A DNA stretch of 64,000 nt from Streptomyces sp. NBC_00102 (GCF_026343115.1 NZ_JAPEMC010000005.1:62001-126000); one strand, 5' to 3'. Positions 24,296 to 33,312 are shown, numbered from the stretch's first letter. Notes: generated by a model from the sequence alone, not told the origin. A program made the numbers and translations.

Positions 24296-25681
24296 TCAGC
24301 GCGAGCGGGCCGCCTCCAGCCACTCCAGGACCTCCGGGGTGACCGGGTCGGTGATGTCGGCGAACTCCGTGTGCTTGGTGAGGAACTTCGCCACGTAGGG
24401 GCAGACCGGCACGATCCGCTTCCCCGAGGCCCGTACGTCGTTGAGCGCCTGCTCCACGAGGACGGACGCCAGACCCTGGCCGGCGAACGCGTCGTCGACC
24501 TCGGTGTGGAAGAAGACGCGCTGGTCGTCGCGGTCGCGGTAGGCGGTCAGTCCCGCGCGGACGCCGTCGACGTGGATCTCGTAGCGGTGCCTGGCGTCGA
24601 CGCGCTGGACGCTCGGAGTGGCGGCGGGCTGGCTCATGGAGTGCCTTTCGGTGAGGGGCGGGTTGCCTCGCGGTGCGAGGGCGGCGTTCGGCAGGGCGGG
24701 GGCAGGGATGCGGTCGCCGGGATAGCCGTCCACGTGGCCGAAGCGGCTCGACCCCGCCTCCCACGCCTCGCGTGCCTCGACGATGTCCTGGTGGCTGCGG
24801 CCGACGAAGTTCCACCACATGACGATCTTCTCTTCGAACGGCGTTCCGCCCACGAGTACCGCCCGGGCGGGAACGTCCGATTCGTTGGTCAGGGTCATCG
24901 TGCGGTGCCCCGGACCGGCATAACCCAACTCGGCCGGACCGAGGAGGGTTTCGCCCAGACGGATGCTCCCCTGGTCCACGAGCAGACCATGCTCGAACGC
25001 GGAGTCCGTGTCCAGGGTGACGGTCGTGCGGGGTTCGACGACCAGTTCGGCACCGAGCAGGGGAGTGAACGTCGGTACGGGGGAGGTGTCCCCGGCCAGC
25101 GACCCGAGGAACACCCTGATGACGGCACCGTCGACGCGCACCGCGCCCGGCGCGTGGTGGCGGAAATCACGCTCGGCGAGCCGGTGTTCCTCCGGAAGCG
25201 CCACCCACAGCTGGACCCCGTGCAGGATCGTGGTGCCCGGAGTGGAGACCTCGGTGTGGCTGATCCCCAGCCCGCCGGTCATGAGGTTGAGCTCCCCCGG
25301 GCGAACGAACGCGTGGCTGCCCAGGCTGTCGCGGTGCTCGATCTCCCCGCTGAAGAGCCAGCTGACCGTCTGCAGGCCGGTGTGCGGATGGGGTGCCACG
25401 TCCATCCCGCCGGTCTCGGCGACGTCGTCGGGACCGTAGTGGTCGATGAAGCACCAGGCGCCTATGAAGGTGCGGGCCCGCTGCGGCAGGGTGCGCCGGA
25501 CCGTCATGGCCCGGGGACCGCCGAGGGGTACGTCCCGGGGGGTGAGTACCTCCACCCCGGCGGGCTCGGCCGGAGCACCGTGCGCTCCGGATTCCTGGGG
25601 CCCTGCGATCCGGTCGGGGCCGGTGCCGCCGGTTCCCGGCGTCCCGCCCCCACCAAAGGTGCTTTCATGTTCAACGATCAT
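24296..25681 (-). CDS. Pirin fused to GNAT acetyltransferase
   Basis: A 461-residue open frame with two domains. Residues about 40-335 are a pirin-type bicupin with the metal-site sequence VAPHPHTGLQTVSWLF and HRDSLGS, and a C-terminal half ending GGTPFEEKIVMWWNFVGR. Residues about 355-461 are a small GNAT domain of the YjdJ-like kind (VFFHTEVDDAFAGQGLASVLVEQAL, the acetyl-CoA loop, and PYVAKFLTKHTEF). Between them is a short linker containing GAAAGG and an ATG (at about 24638) placed like a normal ribosome-binding site and start, so the acetyltransferase may also be made separately. The pirin start has no Shine-Dalgarno. A second pirin (34914) ends naturally where this fusion begins its linker. 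Divergent from the AhpD-like gene. Confidence 0.85.
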   Translation of the reverse strand: MIVEHESTFGGGGTPGTGGTGPDRIAGPQESGAHGAPAEPAGVEVLTPRDVPLGGPRAMTVRRTLPQRARTFIGAWCFIDHYGPDDVAETGGMDVAPHPHTGLQTVSWLFSGEIEHRDSLGSHAFVRPGELNLMTGGLGISHTEVSTPGTTILHGVQLWVALPEEHRLAERDFRHHAPGAVRVDGAVIRVFLGSLAGDTSPVPTFTPLLGAELVVEPRTTVTLDTDSAFEHGLLVDQGSIRLGETLLGPAELGYAGPGHRTMTLTNESDVPARAVLVGGTPFEEKIVMWWNFVGRSHQDIVEAREAWEAGSSRFGHVDGYPGDRIPAPALPNAALAPRGNPPLTERHSMSQPAATPSVQRVDARHRYEIHVDGVRAGLTAYRDRDDQRVFFHTEVDDAFAGQGLASVLVEQALNDVRASGKRIVPVCPYVAKFLTKHTEFADITDPVTPEVLEWLEAARSR

Positions 25682-25759
25682 GCGTGAAATAGTAAGCCGC
25701 CACCCGTCCGGGCGTGCGGAGTGTTGGAGGGGCGAAGCGCCCCGGTTGAGGAGACACGG

Positions 25760-26248
25760 GTGAACGGCACCGAGGCTGCCCACGGCGAGCGCCGGATCTA
25801 CATCGACAAGCAGAGCCCGAAGTCCTATCACGCCATGGTCGCGGCCTCCGACGCGGTCCGCGTCGGCGCGGAGGAAGCGGGGCTGAGCCGCACCCTGGTG
25901 GAGCTGGTCAATCTCCGGGTCTCCCAGATCAACGGATGCGCCTTCTGTCTGGACGTGCACACCCGTGCCGCGCTCCGTGCGGGCGACACCGCCCGACGGC
26001 TGGGGGTGCTGGCGGCCTGGCGCGACACCGAGGTGTTCACCGCGCGGGAACGCGCGGCCCTCGCCCTGGCGGAAGCGACGACCCACCCCGCCGACGCCGC
26101 GCTCCAGGAGAACTCCTACGCCCTGGCGCGGGAAACCCTCTCCGACGACGAGATCGCGGCAGTGATCTGGGTGGCCGTCACCATCAACGCCTTCAACCGG
26201 GTCTCCATCATGAGCAAGCACCCGGTGCGCGCCCTGCCGGGGCAGTGA
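25760..26248 (+). CDS. Carboxymuconolactone decarboxylase/AhpD-like protein
   Basis: A 162-residue helical protein of the AhpD/CMD superfamily. The redox motif CxxCxxxH is intact as CAFCLDVH, preceded by the usual glutamate in LVELVNLRVSQINGCAFC. That favours an alkylhydroperoxidase-type disulfide activity over lactone decarboxylation. The GTG at 25760 has GAGGAG at ideal spacing. It shares a 78-base divergent promoter region with the pirin-GNAT gene; pirins and AhpD-like proteins are both linked to oxidative or electrophile stress, so joint control is plausible. Confidence 0.88.
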   Translation: MNGTEAAHGERRIYIDKQSPKSYHAMVAASDAVRVGAEEAGLSRTLVELVNLRVSQINGCAFCLDVHTRAALRAGDTARRLGVLAAWRDTEVFTARERAALALAEATTHPADAALQENSYALARETLSDDEIAAVIWVAVTINAFNRVSIMSKHPVRALPGQ

Positions 26249-26583
26249 GGTGATCCGGCGGAGGCTTCTCCGGGTCCCGGCCGTCCCGGCGGCGCCGCCT
26301 CCGGGACGCCGGCTTCCGCACGGCACGCGTCACCGGTTTTCGAGCGGCCGTCCGTAGCCGTCCCGCCCGGCGTCCGCCTGTTCGGTTTTCCTCGAACTCC
26401 AATCAAAACGCCCCTCTGCGTGTTATTTGGGGCATATCCCGACATGTGCACCTTAGGTTGTGGAACGACTCCACTCGGGTGGCGCGGTGCGCCGACCCGG
26501 TAACGCGATCCGAAGGTGCCGTGCGGGACAGTCCCGTCCGGCGCAGGACGCCACGGGGCCAGGAACGAGGAAAGGCAGAGCAG
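26249..26583. other. Intergenic region without a supported gene
   Basis: A local AT-rich patch at about 26385-26460 breaks the GC-rich background and probably holds the promoter of the following membrane protein. GAGGAAAGG near 26567 is its ribosome-binding site. Confidence 0.45.
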
Positions 26584-27777
26584 GTGAACGTGGTCGGCGT
26601 CATCATCTCCGGGGCTGTCGCGCTGGTGATCACCGTGGCACTCACCGCGGTCGTCCGCGGACTAGCCCCGGTCATCGCGGCGAAGGGCGGCCGCCGGGGG
26701 CCCCGGCGGACCGTCGGTACGGGCGTCGCGGTCGTCATGGCGACCACCGGCGTCATGCTCGCCGCGCCCCGGCTGGGCCTTCCGGAGCCCGGATCCGGCG
26801 TACGCATCCTGCTCGCCGCCTCCGCCGCTGTCGCGGTGCTCGGACTGGTGAAGGAGCTGCGCCCGGTCGGCGCCCGCATCGAACTCGTCCTCCACACCGT
26901 GCTGGCGGCACTCGTCGCGGCGTTCTCCGGACTCTCCCCGGTGGCGGCGGTGTCCGGGACCGTACTCATGGTGGTCCTCACCCACGCGCTCCAACTGCTG
27001 GAAGGAGCCGACGGTACGGCGGCCGGAGTGACCGTCGTCCTCGCCGCCGGACTGCTCACCTGCGCCGCGGCCGACCACCACCCCGGAACCGTGCTGCTGC
27101 TCGCCGTAGTGGCCGCCTCCGTGTCCGGCGTCCTGCCGTACAACTGGCCCCCCGCACGCGTCTTCTACGGCTCGTGCGGCTCGCGCTACACGGGCTTCCT
27201 CCTCGCCGGCGCCGTCCTGCTGCTGCTCGCAGGCGCACCGTCCGGCAGCGCCGCGTGGGTCTCGGTACCGGCGCTGATGACGGTGGCCCTCGCCGACCTG
27301 ATCCTCGTCCTGCTGTCCCGACGGAAGGCGGGCCGCCCCCTCCTGGCGCCCGCTCAGGACCACGCAGTCCACCGCCTGCGCCGCCTGCGCCTGACGCCCC
27401 GGGGAGCGGCCGTCACCCTGATCCTCGCCACCGCGGCCTGCGCCGCCACCGGCACGCTGATCCACACCGACGTGCTCCACCCGGCGGTCGGCCTCGCGCT
27501 GCCCGCGGCCGTCGGTGTCGCGGTCTTCGCCCTGCTGCGCGTACCGGTGTACTCCCCGCCCCCGCCCCGGACCGGCATCCGCCGCACGTCCGACGGCGCT
27601 TCCGCGGAGCCCGCGGCCTTCGCGGCCGCTTCCTCGACGCGGCACGCCGCCATGGTTCCCGGCCCCACGCAGCAGGGCGCCCCCGGCCAGAAGCCGGGGG
27701 CGCCCGCACCGCACATCGCCGCCACCAGGAAGCCGTCCGAAGGCCGCCCCGCGGACTTCGCCGGAGACCGGCGCTGA
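26584..27777 (+). CDS. WecA/MraY-like membrane protein lacking catalytic aspartates
   Basis: A 397-residue protein with about ten hydrophobic helices. It can be aligned by eye with polyprenyl-phosphate N-acetylhexosamine-1-phosphate transferases: GLVKELRPVGARIELVLH matches the DD-containing loop, THALQLLEGADGTAAG matches NAxNxxDGxDGL, and YNWPPARVFYGSCGSRYTGF matches the PAxxFxGDxGS loop. In each, the key acid is replaced (Lys90-Glu91 for Asp-Asp, Glu140 for Asp, Cys198 for Asp), although Asp143 remains. It is therefore likely a pseudoenzyme or a regulator. The last 70 residues are a disordered Pro/Ala-rich cytoplasmic tail. GTG 26584 follows GAGGAAAGG. Confidence 0.72.
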   Translation: MNVVGVIISGAVALVITVALTAVVRGLAPVIAAKGGRRGPRRTVGTGVAVVMATTGVMLAAPRLGLPEPGSGVRILLAASAAVAVLGLVKELRPVGARIELVLHTVLAALVAAFSGLSPVAAVSGTVLMVVLTHALQLLEGADGTAAGVTVVLAAGLLTCAAADHHPGTVLLLAVVAASVSGVLPYNWPPARVFYGSCGSRYTGFLLAGAVLLLLAGAPSGSAAWVSVPALMTVALADLILVLLSRRKAGRPLLAPAQDHAVHRLRRLRLTPRGAAVTLILATAACAATGTLIHTDVLHPAVGLALPAAVGVAVFALLRVPVYSPPPPRTGIRRTSDGASAEPAAFAAASSTRHAAMVPGPTQQGAPGQKPGAPAPHIAATRKPSEGRPADFAGDRR

Positions 27778-27817
27778 CGTACCTGGGGCCGGCGAATCCC
27801 GCGCCGGTGGACCGGGG

Positions 27818-29332
27818 TCAGACCTGCTCGGCCACCGGGTGCGCGGAGGCGTCGGCGGAACCGGGCTCCGGCCCGGAGAGGGCCGCGACCACGGCGTCGG
27901 CCTCCGCGTCCGGTTCCGGCAGCAGCAGGCCCAGCGCGGTGTAGACGACGAGCGAGGTCACCAGCGGGGTGACGATCACCGTGGTCTGGGAGGCGCCGTC
28001 CAGGCCGTACTTGACGAAGAAGTACCCGGCCAGGCCCAGCGCCCAGGACGCGAGGGCGGCCCGCGACCCGCAGCGGCGGAACGCCGGCAGCAGCCCGAGC
28101 AGCATCGGGATGGAGATCGGTCCCATCACGGCGGCGACCATGCCGACGATGATCCCGAGGACCCCGCCGAAGTGGTCGGCCTCGATGGCCACGACCATGG
28201 AGACCGCGATGAAGGCGACCGTGACCACCCGCGCCGTCAGCAGGGTCCGCTCGTTCCCCGCGTTCCGGAAACCGGGCACGAGCGCGGGCAGGATGTCGCG
28301 GGTGACCACGGACGAGATGGCGTTGGCGTCTGAGGAGGCCATGGCCATGGTGTGGGAGAACATCCCCGCCAGCGTCAGACCGACCAGGCCCACGGGCAGG
28401 TAGGACTGCGCCATCAGCGCGTAGGTCTGCTGAGGGTCGCTGATGTGGGGCATGAGCACCGGCGCGGCGACGGCGGGCAGCAGCAGCACCGCCGGCCAGA
28501 CGAGGTACAGGGCCGCCGACAGCCCGGCCGAACGCCGGGCCGATTCGGGGGAGTCGGTGGCCATGTAGCGCTGGGCCAGGTTCCACATGCCGCCGTTGTA
28601 CTCGAAGAGCTTCACCACCACGTACGCGGTGAGGAAGCCGGCGGTGTAGGGCCCTACCAGCGGATCGGTGTGTCCGGCCGGGAGCCGGTGCCACAGGGTG
28701 CCCAGCCCTGATATGCCGCCCAGGTGGTCGAGCACCACCCACATCATCGAGATGGCCGCCACCCCCTGGATGACGAACTGCCCGAACTCGGTCAGGGCGT
28801 CCGCCCACAGACCGCCGACGGTGCAGTAGAGAAGAGTGACGACGCCGGTCAGCAGGATGCCCTGGGTCATCGACATCCCGGTGAAGACCGCCAGGAGGAT
28901 CGCCACCGACGCCCACTTGGCGGCCACGTCGAAGACCTTCAGCAGGGTGCCGCTCCACGCCAGCGCCTGCTGGGTGGGGACGTTGTAGCGGCGGGCGAGG
29001 TACTCCAGCGGGGACGCCACCTTGTAGTGCTGCCGCAGCCGGTTCCACCGGGGCGCGAAGAGCCAGGCGCCCAGACCGGTACCCACGGCGAGTGGCAGGA
29101 ACGCCCAGACGTAGACGGTGATTCCGTAGTCGTAGGCGACCGCCGCGTACGCGACGAACACGGCGGCGCTGTAACCGGACATGTGGTGCGAGATGCCGGT
29201 CAGCCACCAGGGCATCCTGCCGCCGCCGGTGAAGTAGTCGGAGACGTCGCTGACGCGCCGGTGCGACCACACGCCGATGAGCAGCATCACCAGGAAGTAG
29301 CCGCCGACGGCGACCCAGTCGAGCCAATGCAT
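27818..29332 (-). CDS. Sodium:solute symporter (SSS family)
   Basis: A 504-residue membrane transporter with about 13 helices and clear SSS-family sequence: DYFTGGGRMPWWLTGISHHMSGYSAAVF at the start, the sodium-site helices near FDVAAKWASVAILLAVFTG, and MASSDANAISSVVTRDI in the second half. It lies 162 bases downstream of gudD on the same strand, and so most likely imports the sugar acid used by gudD-kdgD (glucarate or galactarate). ATG 29332 is chosen because GAAGG is seven bases upstream; an ATG two codons earlier is too close. Confidence 0.88.
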   Translation of the reverse strand: MHWLDWVAVGGYFLVMLLIGVWSHRRVSDVSDYFTGGGRMPWWLTGISHHMSGYSAAVFVAYAAVAYDYGITVYVWAFLPLAVGTGLGAWLFAPRWNRLRQHYKVASPLEYLARRYNVPTQQALAWSGTLLKVFDVAAKWASVAILLAVFTGMSMTQGILLTGVVTLLYCTVGGLWADALTEFGQFVIQGVAAISMMWVVLDHLGGISGLGTLWHRLPAGHTDPLVGPYTAGFLTAYVVVKLFEYNGGMWNLAQRYMATDSPESARRSAGLSAALYLVWPAVLLLPAVAAPVLMPHISDPQQTYALMAQSYLPVGLVGLTLAGMFSHTMAMASSDANAISSVVTRDILPALVPGFRNAGNERTLLTARVVTVAFIAVSMVVAIEADHFGGVLGIIVGMVAAVMGPISIPMLLGLLPAFRRCGSRAALASWALGLAGYFFVKYGLDGASQTTVIVTPLVTSLVVYTALGLLLPEPDAEADAVVAALSGPEPGSADASAHPVAEQV

Positions 29333-29494
29333 GGGCATACCTTCTTGTTGACGGGACGGGACCCGGACCGTCGCAGACGGTCCCGTCACCGGATCGGACG
29401 TGTCACCAGGACGGGTTCGTCACCGGGGAAAGGGGAACGGGGGTGCCGGTCCCGGGCGCACGGGCGCCGTACCGGTACCCGCGTCCGCCCCGCG

Positions 29495-30769
29495 TCACCA
29501 GCGTGGCGACTTGTTCTCGTACGACGGATCGATCCGTCGCATGTAGCCGGTGTCGTCCCTGTTGCGCAGGCCGCAGCGCAGGTACTGCTCGTGCAGCCTG
29601 GCCAGCGCGTCGCGGTCCAGCTCCACGCCCAGGCCGGGCGTACGGGGGACGGTGACGGATCCGGCGCGGAAGGCGAGCACCCCGGGGACGATCACGTCCT
29701 CCGCCGGGTCCTTCCACGGCCAGTGGGTGTCGCAGGCGTAGGAGAGGTTCTCCGTCGCTCCGGCCAGATGGGTCATCGCGGCGAGGCTGATGCCGAGATG
29801 GGAGTTGGAGTGCATGGACAGGCCCATGCCGAAGGTGTCGCAGATCCCGGCCAGCAGCTTCGAGCGTTCGAGGCCGCCCCAGTAGTGGTGGTCGGAGAGC
29901 ACCACCTGCACCGCGTCCGACCGTACCGCGGAGGGCAGTTCGTCGAAGGCGACCACGCACATGTTGGTGGCGAGCGGCATCGCGGCCTCGCGGGCGACGC
30001 GGGCCATTCCCTCCTGCCCCGGCGTCGGGTCCTCCAGGTACTCCAGCACGCCTTCCAGATCGCGGGCGACCTTGAGCGAAGTCTCCACGGTCCAGGCGGC
30101 GTTGGGGTCCAGCCGCAGCGGAGTGGTGGGGAAGGCCTCCCGCAGCGCCAGCACCGCCTCGACCTCCTGCTCGGGCGGCATGACCCCGCCCTTGAGTTTG
30201 ATGGCGGTGAATCCGTACTCGCCCACCGTGCGACGGGCCTGCGCCACGATTCCTTCGGCGTCCAGGGCGGGGCCCCAGCCGTCGGGCTCGTGCCCCGGGT
30301 GCGCGTCCCACTTGTAGAACAGGTAGGCACTGAAGGGAACTCGATCGCGTACGACACCGCCGAGCAGATCGCTGACAGGGCGGCCCGTGGCCCGGCCCCG
30401 GATGTCCAGGCAGGCCACCTCGAAGGGGGAGAAGACCCGGTCCGCCGTACTGCTGGTGGTGATCATGCCCGTCAGGCCGTGGCCGTCGCTGCCGCAGTCG
30501 GTACCGATCACCTCGGCGATCCTCCGCCGCATCGGGCCGGTGGAGTGGACGTCCATGCCGGTGATCGCGTCGGCCGCCGCACGCAGCCGACGCAGATGGC
30601 CTTCGTCGGCGTAGGTCTCGCCCAGCCCGGACACGCCCTGGTCGGTGTGGACTTCGACGACCGCGCGCAGCGCGTACGGCTCGTGGACACCCACCGCGTT
30701 GAGGAGTGCCGGGTCCTTGAACGCGACGGGGGTGATCTCGATTCCGGTGATCCGCAGTTCGTCGCTCAT
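29495..30769 (-). CDS. gudD: Glucarate dehydratase-like enolase-superfamily enzyme
   Basis: A 424-residue member of the mandelate racemase/glucarate dehydratase group, forming 5-keto-4-deoxy-D-glucarate from D-glucarate or a related hexarate. The KxK base pair is at 191-193 (IKLKGG). The metal ligand strand is RLDPNAAW (Asp221), followed by LEYLEDPTPG and the later catalytic histidine in MHSNSHLG. The C-terminal HWPWKDPAEDVI and YMRRIDP pieces are typical of glucarate dehydratases. The start overlaps the stop of kdgD in a TGATG junction, with GGAGG seven bases before, showing translational coupling. Confidence 0.9.
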   Translation of the reverse strand: MSDELRITGIEITPVAFKDPALLNAVGVHEPYALRAVVEVHTDQGVSGLGETYADEGHLRRLRAAADAITGMDVHSTGPMRRRIAEVIGTDCGSDGHGLTGMITTSSTADRVFSPFEVACLDIRGRATGRPVSDLLGGVVRDRVPFSAYLFYKWDAHPGHEPDGWGPALDAEGIVAQARRTVGEYGFTAIKLKGGVMPPEQEVEAVLALREAFPTTPLRLDPNAAWTVETSLKVARDLEGVLEYLEDPTPGQEGMARVAREAAMPLATNMCVVAFDELPSAVRSDAVQVVLSDHHYWGGLERSKLLAGICDTFGMGLSMHSNSHLGISLAAMTHLAGATENLSYACDTHWPWKDPAEDVIVPGVLAFRAGSVTVPRTPGLGVELDRDALARLHEQYLRCGLRNRDDTGYMRRIDPSYENKSPRW

Positions 30770-31737
30770 CACAGCACCTCCAGGGCACCGGTGCCGACTC
30801 CGGTACCCGCCTCGGCGTTCGCTTCGGCTTCGGCCGCCAGCGCCCGGCCCCGCTGGACGATCCCTTCCAGTTCCAGCAGGTGCTCCGGCGTGGGATCGGT
30901 CAGCGGCGGGCGTACGCCACCTACGTCGAGTCCCCCTTGCCGGACCGCAGCCTTGACCAGCGCGACCGAGTAACCGGGTACCCGGTCACGCAGTTCGATG
31001 AGCGGATGGAAGAAGCCGCCCAGCAGCCGCTGGACGGTGGCGTCGTCGCCCGAGGTGACGGCCCGGTGGAAGGCGAGGGCGATCTCCGGGGCGAAGCAGA
31101 ACACGGCGGAGGAGTACAACTCGACACCGATGCCGCGGTAGGCGGGTACGGTGCCCTCCGCGGTAGGCATCCCGTTGAAGAACTGGAACTCCTTGCCCGC
31201 GCCCTCCACGTCGGCGCGGACGGCGGTCACGATCCGGGACATCAGGTCCAGATCTCCGGTGCCGTCCTTGAACCCCACCACCTGGGGCATCCGGGCCACT
31301 TCGAGGGCCGAGGCCACGTCGAACCGGGCGGTGCCCCGCTGGTAGACGATCACGGGCAGCGAAGTGGCCCCCACCACTTGGCGCACATAGGCGACCAGCC
31401 CGGCGGGCTCCCCCGCCACCAGGTACGGCGGCATCAGCAGCAATCCGTCCGCCCCGGCTTCCTCCGCCGCGCGGGCGTACTGCCGGGCCAGTGGCAGCGA
31501 GCCACCCGCGCCGGCCAAGACCGGCACCCGGCCGTCCGCCGCCTTCACGGCGGTGCCGACCGCGGAGGCGAACTCCTCCACCCCGAGCGCGTGGAATTCC
31601 CCGGTGCCGCAGGCGACGAATACCCCGCCCGCCCCGGCGTGGACACCGCTCCGCACGTGTTCCGCGAGCTTCGCGGTGTCCACCGAATCGTCCGGGGCGA
31701 ACGGAGTGACGGGGAAGAACAGAACACCCTCTAGCAC
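30769..31737 (-). CDS. kdgD: 5-dehydro-4-deoxyglucarate dehydratase
   Basis: A 322-residue enzyme of the dihydrodipicolinate synthase/N-acetylneuraminate lyase superfamily. It dehydrates and decarboxylates 5-keto-4-deoxyglucarate to 2-oxoglutarate semialdehyde. The Schiff-base lysine is Lys157 (VVGFKDGTGD) and the partner tyrosine is Tyr132 (PVIVYQRGTARFD), both as in KdgD. The substrate loop GTGEFHAL is typical of this branch rather than of DapA. GTG start with AAAAGG eight bases upstream. It is the first gene of kdgD-gudD-symporter. A 16-bp inverted repeat just before the ribosome-binding site is a likely repressor site. Confidence 0.92.
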   Translation of the reverse strand: MLEGVLFFPVTPFAPDDSVDTAKLAEHVRSGVHAGAGGVFVACGTGEFHALGVEEFASAVGTAVKAADGRVPVLAGAGGSLPLARQYARAAEEAGADGLLLMPPYLVAGEPAGLVAYVRQVVGATSLPVIVYQRGTARFDVASALEVARMPQVVGFKDGTGDLDLMSRIVTAVRADVEGAGKEFQFFNGMPTAEGTVPAYRGIGVELYSSAVFCFAPEIALAFHRAVTSGDDATVQRLLGGFFHPLIELRDRVPGYSVALVKAAVRQGGLDVGGVRPPLTDPTPEHLLELEGIVQRGRALAAEAEANAEAGTGVGTGALEVL

Positions 31738-31753
31738 GGGAGCACCTTTTCAA

Positions 31754-31769
31754 GTTCACGTACATGAAC
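31754..31769 (-). promoter_or_regulatory. Candidate operator for the glucarate operon
   Basis: GTTCACGTACATGAAC is a 16-bp inverted repeat with one mismatched pair, about 17 bases before the kdgD start. Its form resembles GntR-family operators (GT-N-AC type). No GntR gene is in the window. Confidence 0.5.
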
Positions 31770-32452
31770 AATGGTCAATATGGCGAATCGCTGCACGGAA
31801 AGTAGGCGCCATGAGTTGTCGGGGTCAAGGGGTGTGCGCGGGCCGGCTTCAGGCGACGGGGTGTGAGACGGGCTGCCTTCCATGGGCGGGGGAGGTCGAT
31901 TCGACCGCTAGATCGAGGCTCGGGAACCGGGCACCGCATGACTGGGAGAAGGGCCCGTAAAGCCCCTTTGAACTGGCATGATGCCGCGAAGGGGCCGGTG
32001 GGTGACGTCAGTGGCCGCGTGCGGGTGACCTCCCTCGCGCCTTTGCGGTGAAGGGCTGTCCGGGAGTGGATTTCCGAAATTGTTTCGGTTGCGGTCAGAG
32101 GCGTGGGGCGGTACCGGGATGCCGGGCAGTCGCGGGAAAGCTCGTCGTTCGTTCCGGCTGCGGTCCGGCTGTTCCGCCGGTTGACTCTCGTGGGTCGTCG
32201 GGTTCGTGCTGCCTGATGCACGCGGAATGAGTGGTGCGGACGGAAGGGGGTGGTACCCGGAGGGGCGTGACGGTCGAGTCGCGAGAACGGGACGGCGTGG
32301 AAAGGGCTGCATGAGGGGTGATGCGGATAGGTGAAAAGAAAAGGGTGATGCGGAAAAGGCCGTACGGAATCGGGGATACGCCGAGGGGACTGCGCGGAGG
32401 GTGTGTACGGAAGGCGGCGGGATCCGCGACAGACGTGCGCACACCGCCGGGG
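31770..32452. other. 683-base region without a supported gene
   Basis: Somewhat less GC-biased than its surroundings. It holds a 12-bp direct repeat GGGTGATGCGGA at 32316-32327 and 32343-32354. Open frames here have Arg/Ser/Pro composition and no family pattern. Confidence 0.45.
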
Positions 32453-33064
32453 TCAGGCCGAGGGCTCCCCGTGGCCCGGTGGCATCGCGCCCAGCGAGAG
32501 GTTCCAGCGGCCGGAGCGTCCGGTGAGGGTGGTGAAGGAGAGCGGTGCCACGTCGAGGCGCCAGAACGCCTCCGGAGGGAGACGCACCGCGTGCACGACC
32601 GCCGCGCGGACGACCGAGGGTTCGGCGACCGCGATCATCCGCCCGCCCGCCTCACCGGCACCGACGACTCCGGTCAGGGAGTCCAGCCAGCCGCCCACGC
32701 GCCCGATCAGCGCGAGCATTGACTCCCCGCCGTGCGGCGTCGCGGCGGGGTCACCCAGCCAGTCCGCGATCCCGTCCGGTTCGGCCGCCGCCACGTCCGA
32801 CAACCGGCGCCCCCGCCAGCGCCCCATCTCCCAGTCCCGCAGCCGAGGTTCGGCGGTCACCGGAAGGCCGAGCGCCCGCGCCGTACACAGGCAGCGCTCC
32901 GAGGGACCCGACAGGTGGAGTCCGGCGCAGGGGACCGCCGAGGCGGCGGCGCGGGCCCGGCGTTCGCCCGCGTCGTCGATCGGGCCCTCACCGTCGCCGG
33001 CGAACCTGGCCTCGCGCAGCGCGGGATTCAGCGCCGGTGAGACGAACGTCACCCGCAGGGTCAT
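32453..33064 (-). CDS. Histidine-phosphatase-fold protein without the catalytic histidine
   Basis: A 203-residue protein with the overall pattern of histidine phosphatases (LSGPSERCLCTARALGLPVTAEPRLRDWEMGRWRGRRLSDV and PHGGESMLALIGRVGGWLDSL). The N-terminal RHG is replaced by VSPALNPALREARF, and the second histidine region reads VAEPSVVRAAV. So the phosphohistidine residue appears absent. It is divergent from the cobalt uptake operon and might have a binding role in cobalamin biology rather than acting as alpha-ribazole phosphatase (CobC). The ATG at 33064 is chosen because the family sequence starts there; 50 residues of open frame upstream run into the riboswitch region. Confidence 0.78.
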   Translation of the reverse strand: MTLRVTFVSPALNPALREARFAGDGEGPIDDAGERRARAAASAVPCAGLHLSGPSERCLCTARALGLPVTAEPRLRDWEMGRWRGRRLSDVAAAEPDGIADWLGDPAATPHGGESMLALIGRVGGWLDSLTGVVGAGEAGGRMIAVAEPSVVRAAVVHAVRLPPEAFWRLDVAPLSFTTLTGRSGRWNLSLGAMPPGHGEPSA

Positions 33065-33177
33065 CCCCGAAGTCTCCTTCTTCCTCAACATCCCCACCTT
33101 TGATGCGAGTTGGGGATCGGGTGGCGCACCGCACCGTGGCGGCGCCCGAACACAGGCGCTATGGTCTGACCAGCATG

Positions 33178-33266
33178 ACGACGGCGCAACGGAAGTCCGG
33201 TGAGAATCCGGCACGGTCGCGCCACTGTGAACCCGTACTGCGGGAAGTCAGACCCAGCACCGTCGT
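33178..33266 (+). ncRNA. Cobalamin riboswitch
   Basis: The B12-box GCCACTGTGA is present, preceded by GGAAGTCCGGTGAGAATCCGG, the usual conserved core, and followed by GGGAAGTCAGACCC. A 7-bp closing helix pairs ACGACGG (33178-33184) with CCGTCGT (33260-33266). It sits about 46 bases before the cbtB start, so it controls the cobalt transporter genes. Confidence 0.95.
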
Positions 33267-33312
33267 CTCAGGCACCACGATCGGGACGCGTGTTCCCTCA
33301 GGAGGTTCTGCC

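Noticed and set aside
30770..30772. GTG start of gudD one codon before the ATG
   Set aside because: Spacing from GGAGG is shorter and the ATG gives the usual TGATG coupling with kdgD.
32453..33064. CobC (alpha-ribazole phosphatase)
   Set aside because: Context is cobalamin-related, but the RHG motif and second histidine needed for catalysis are missing.
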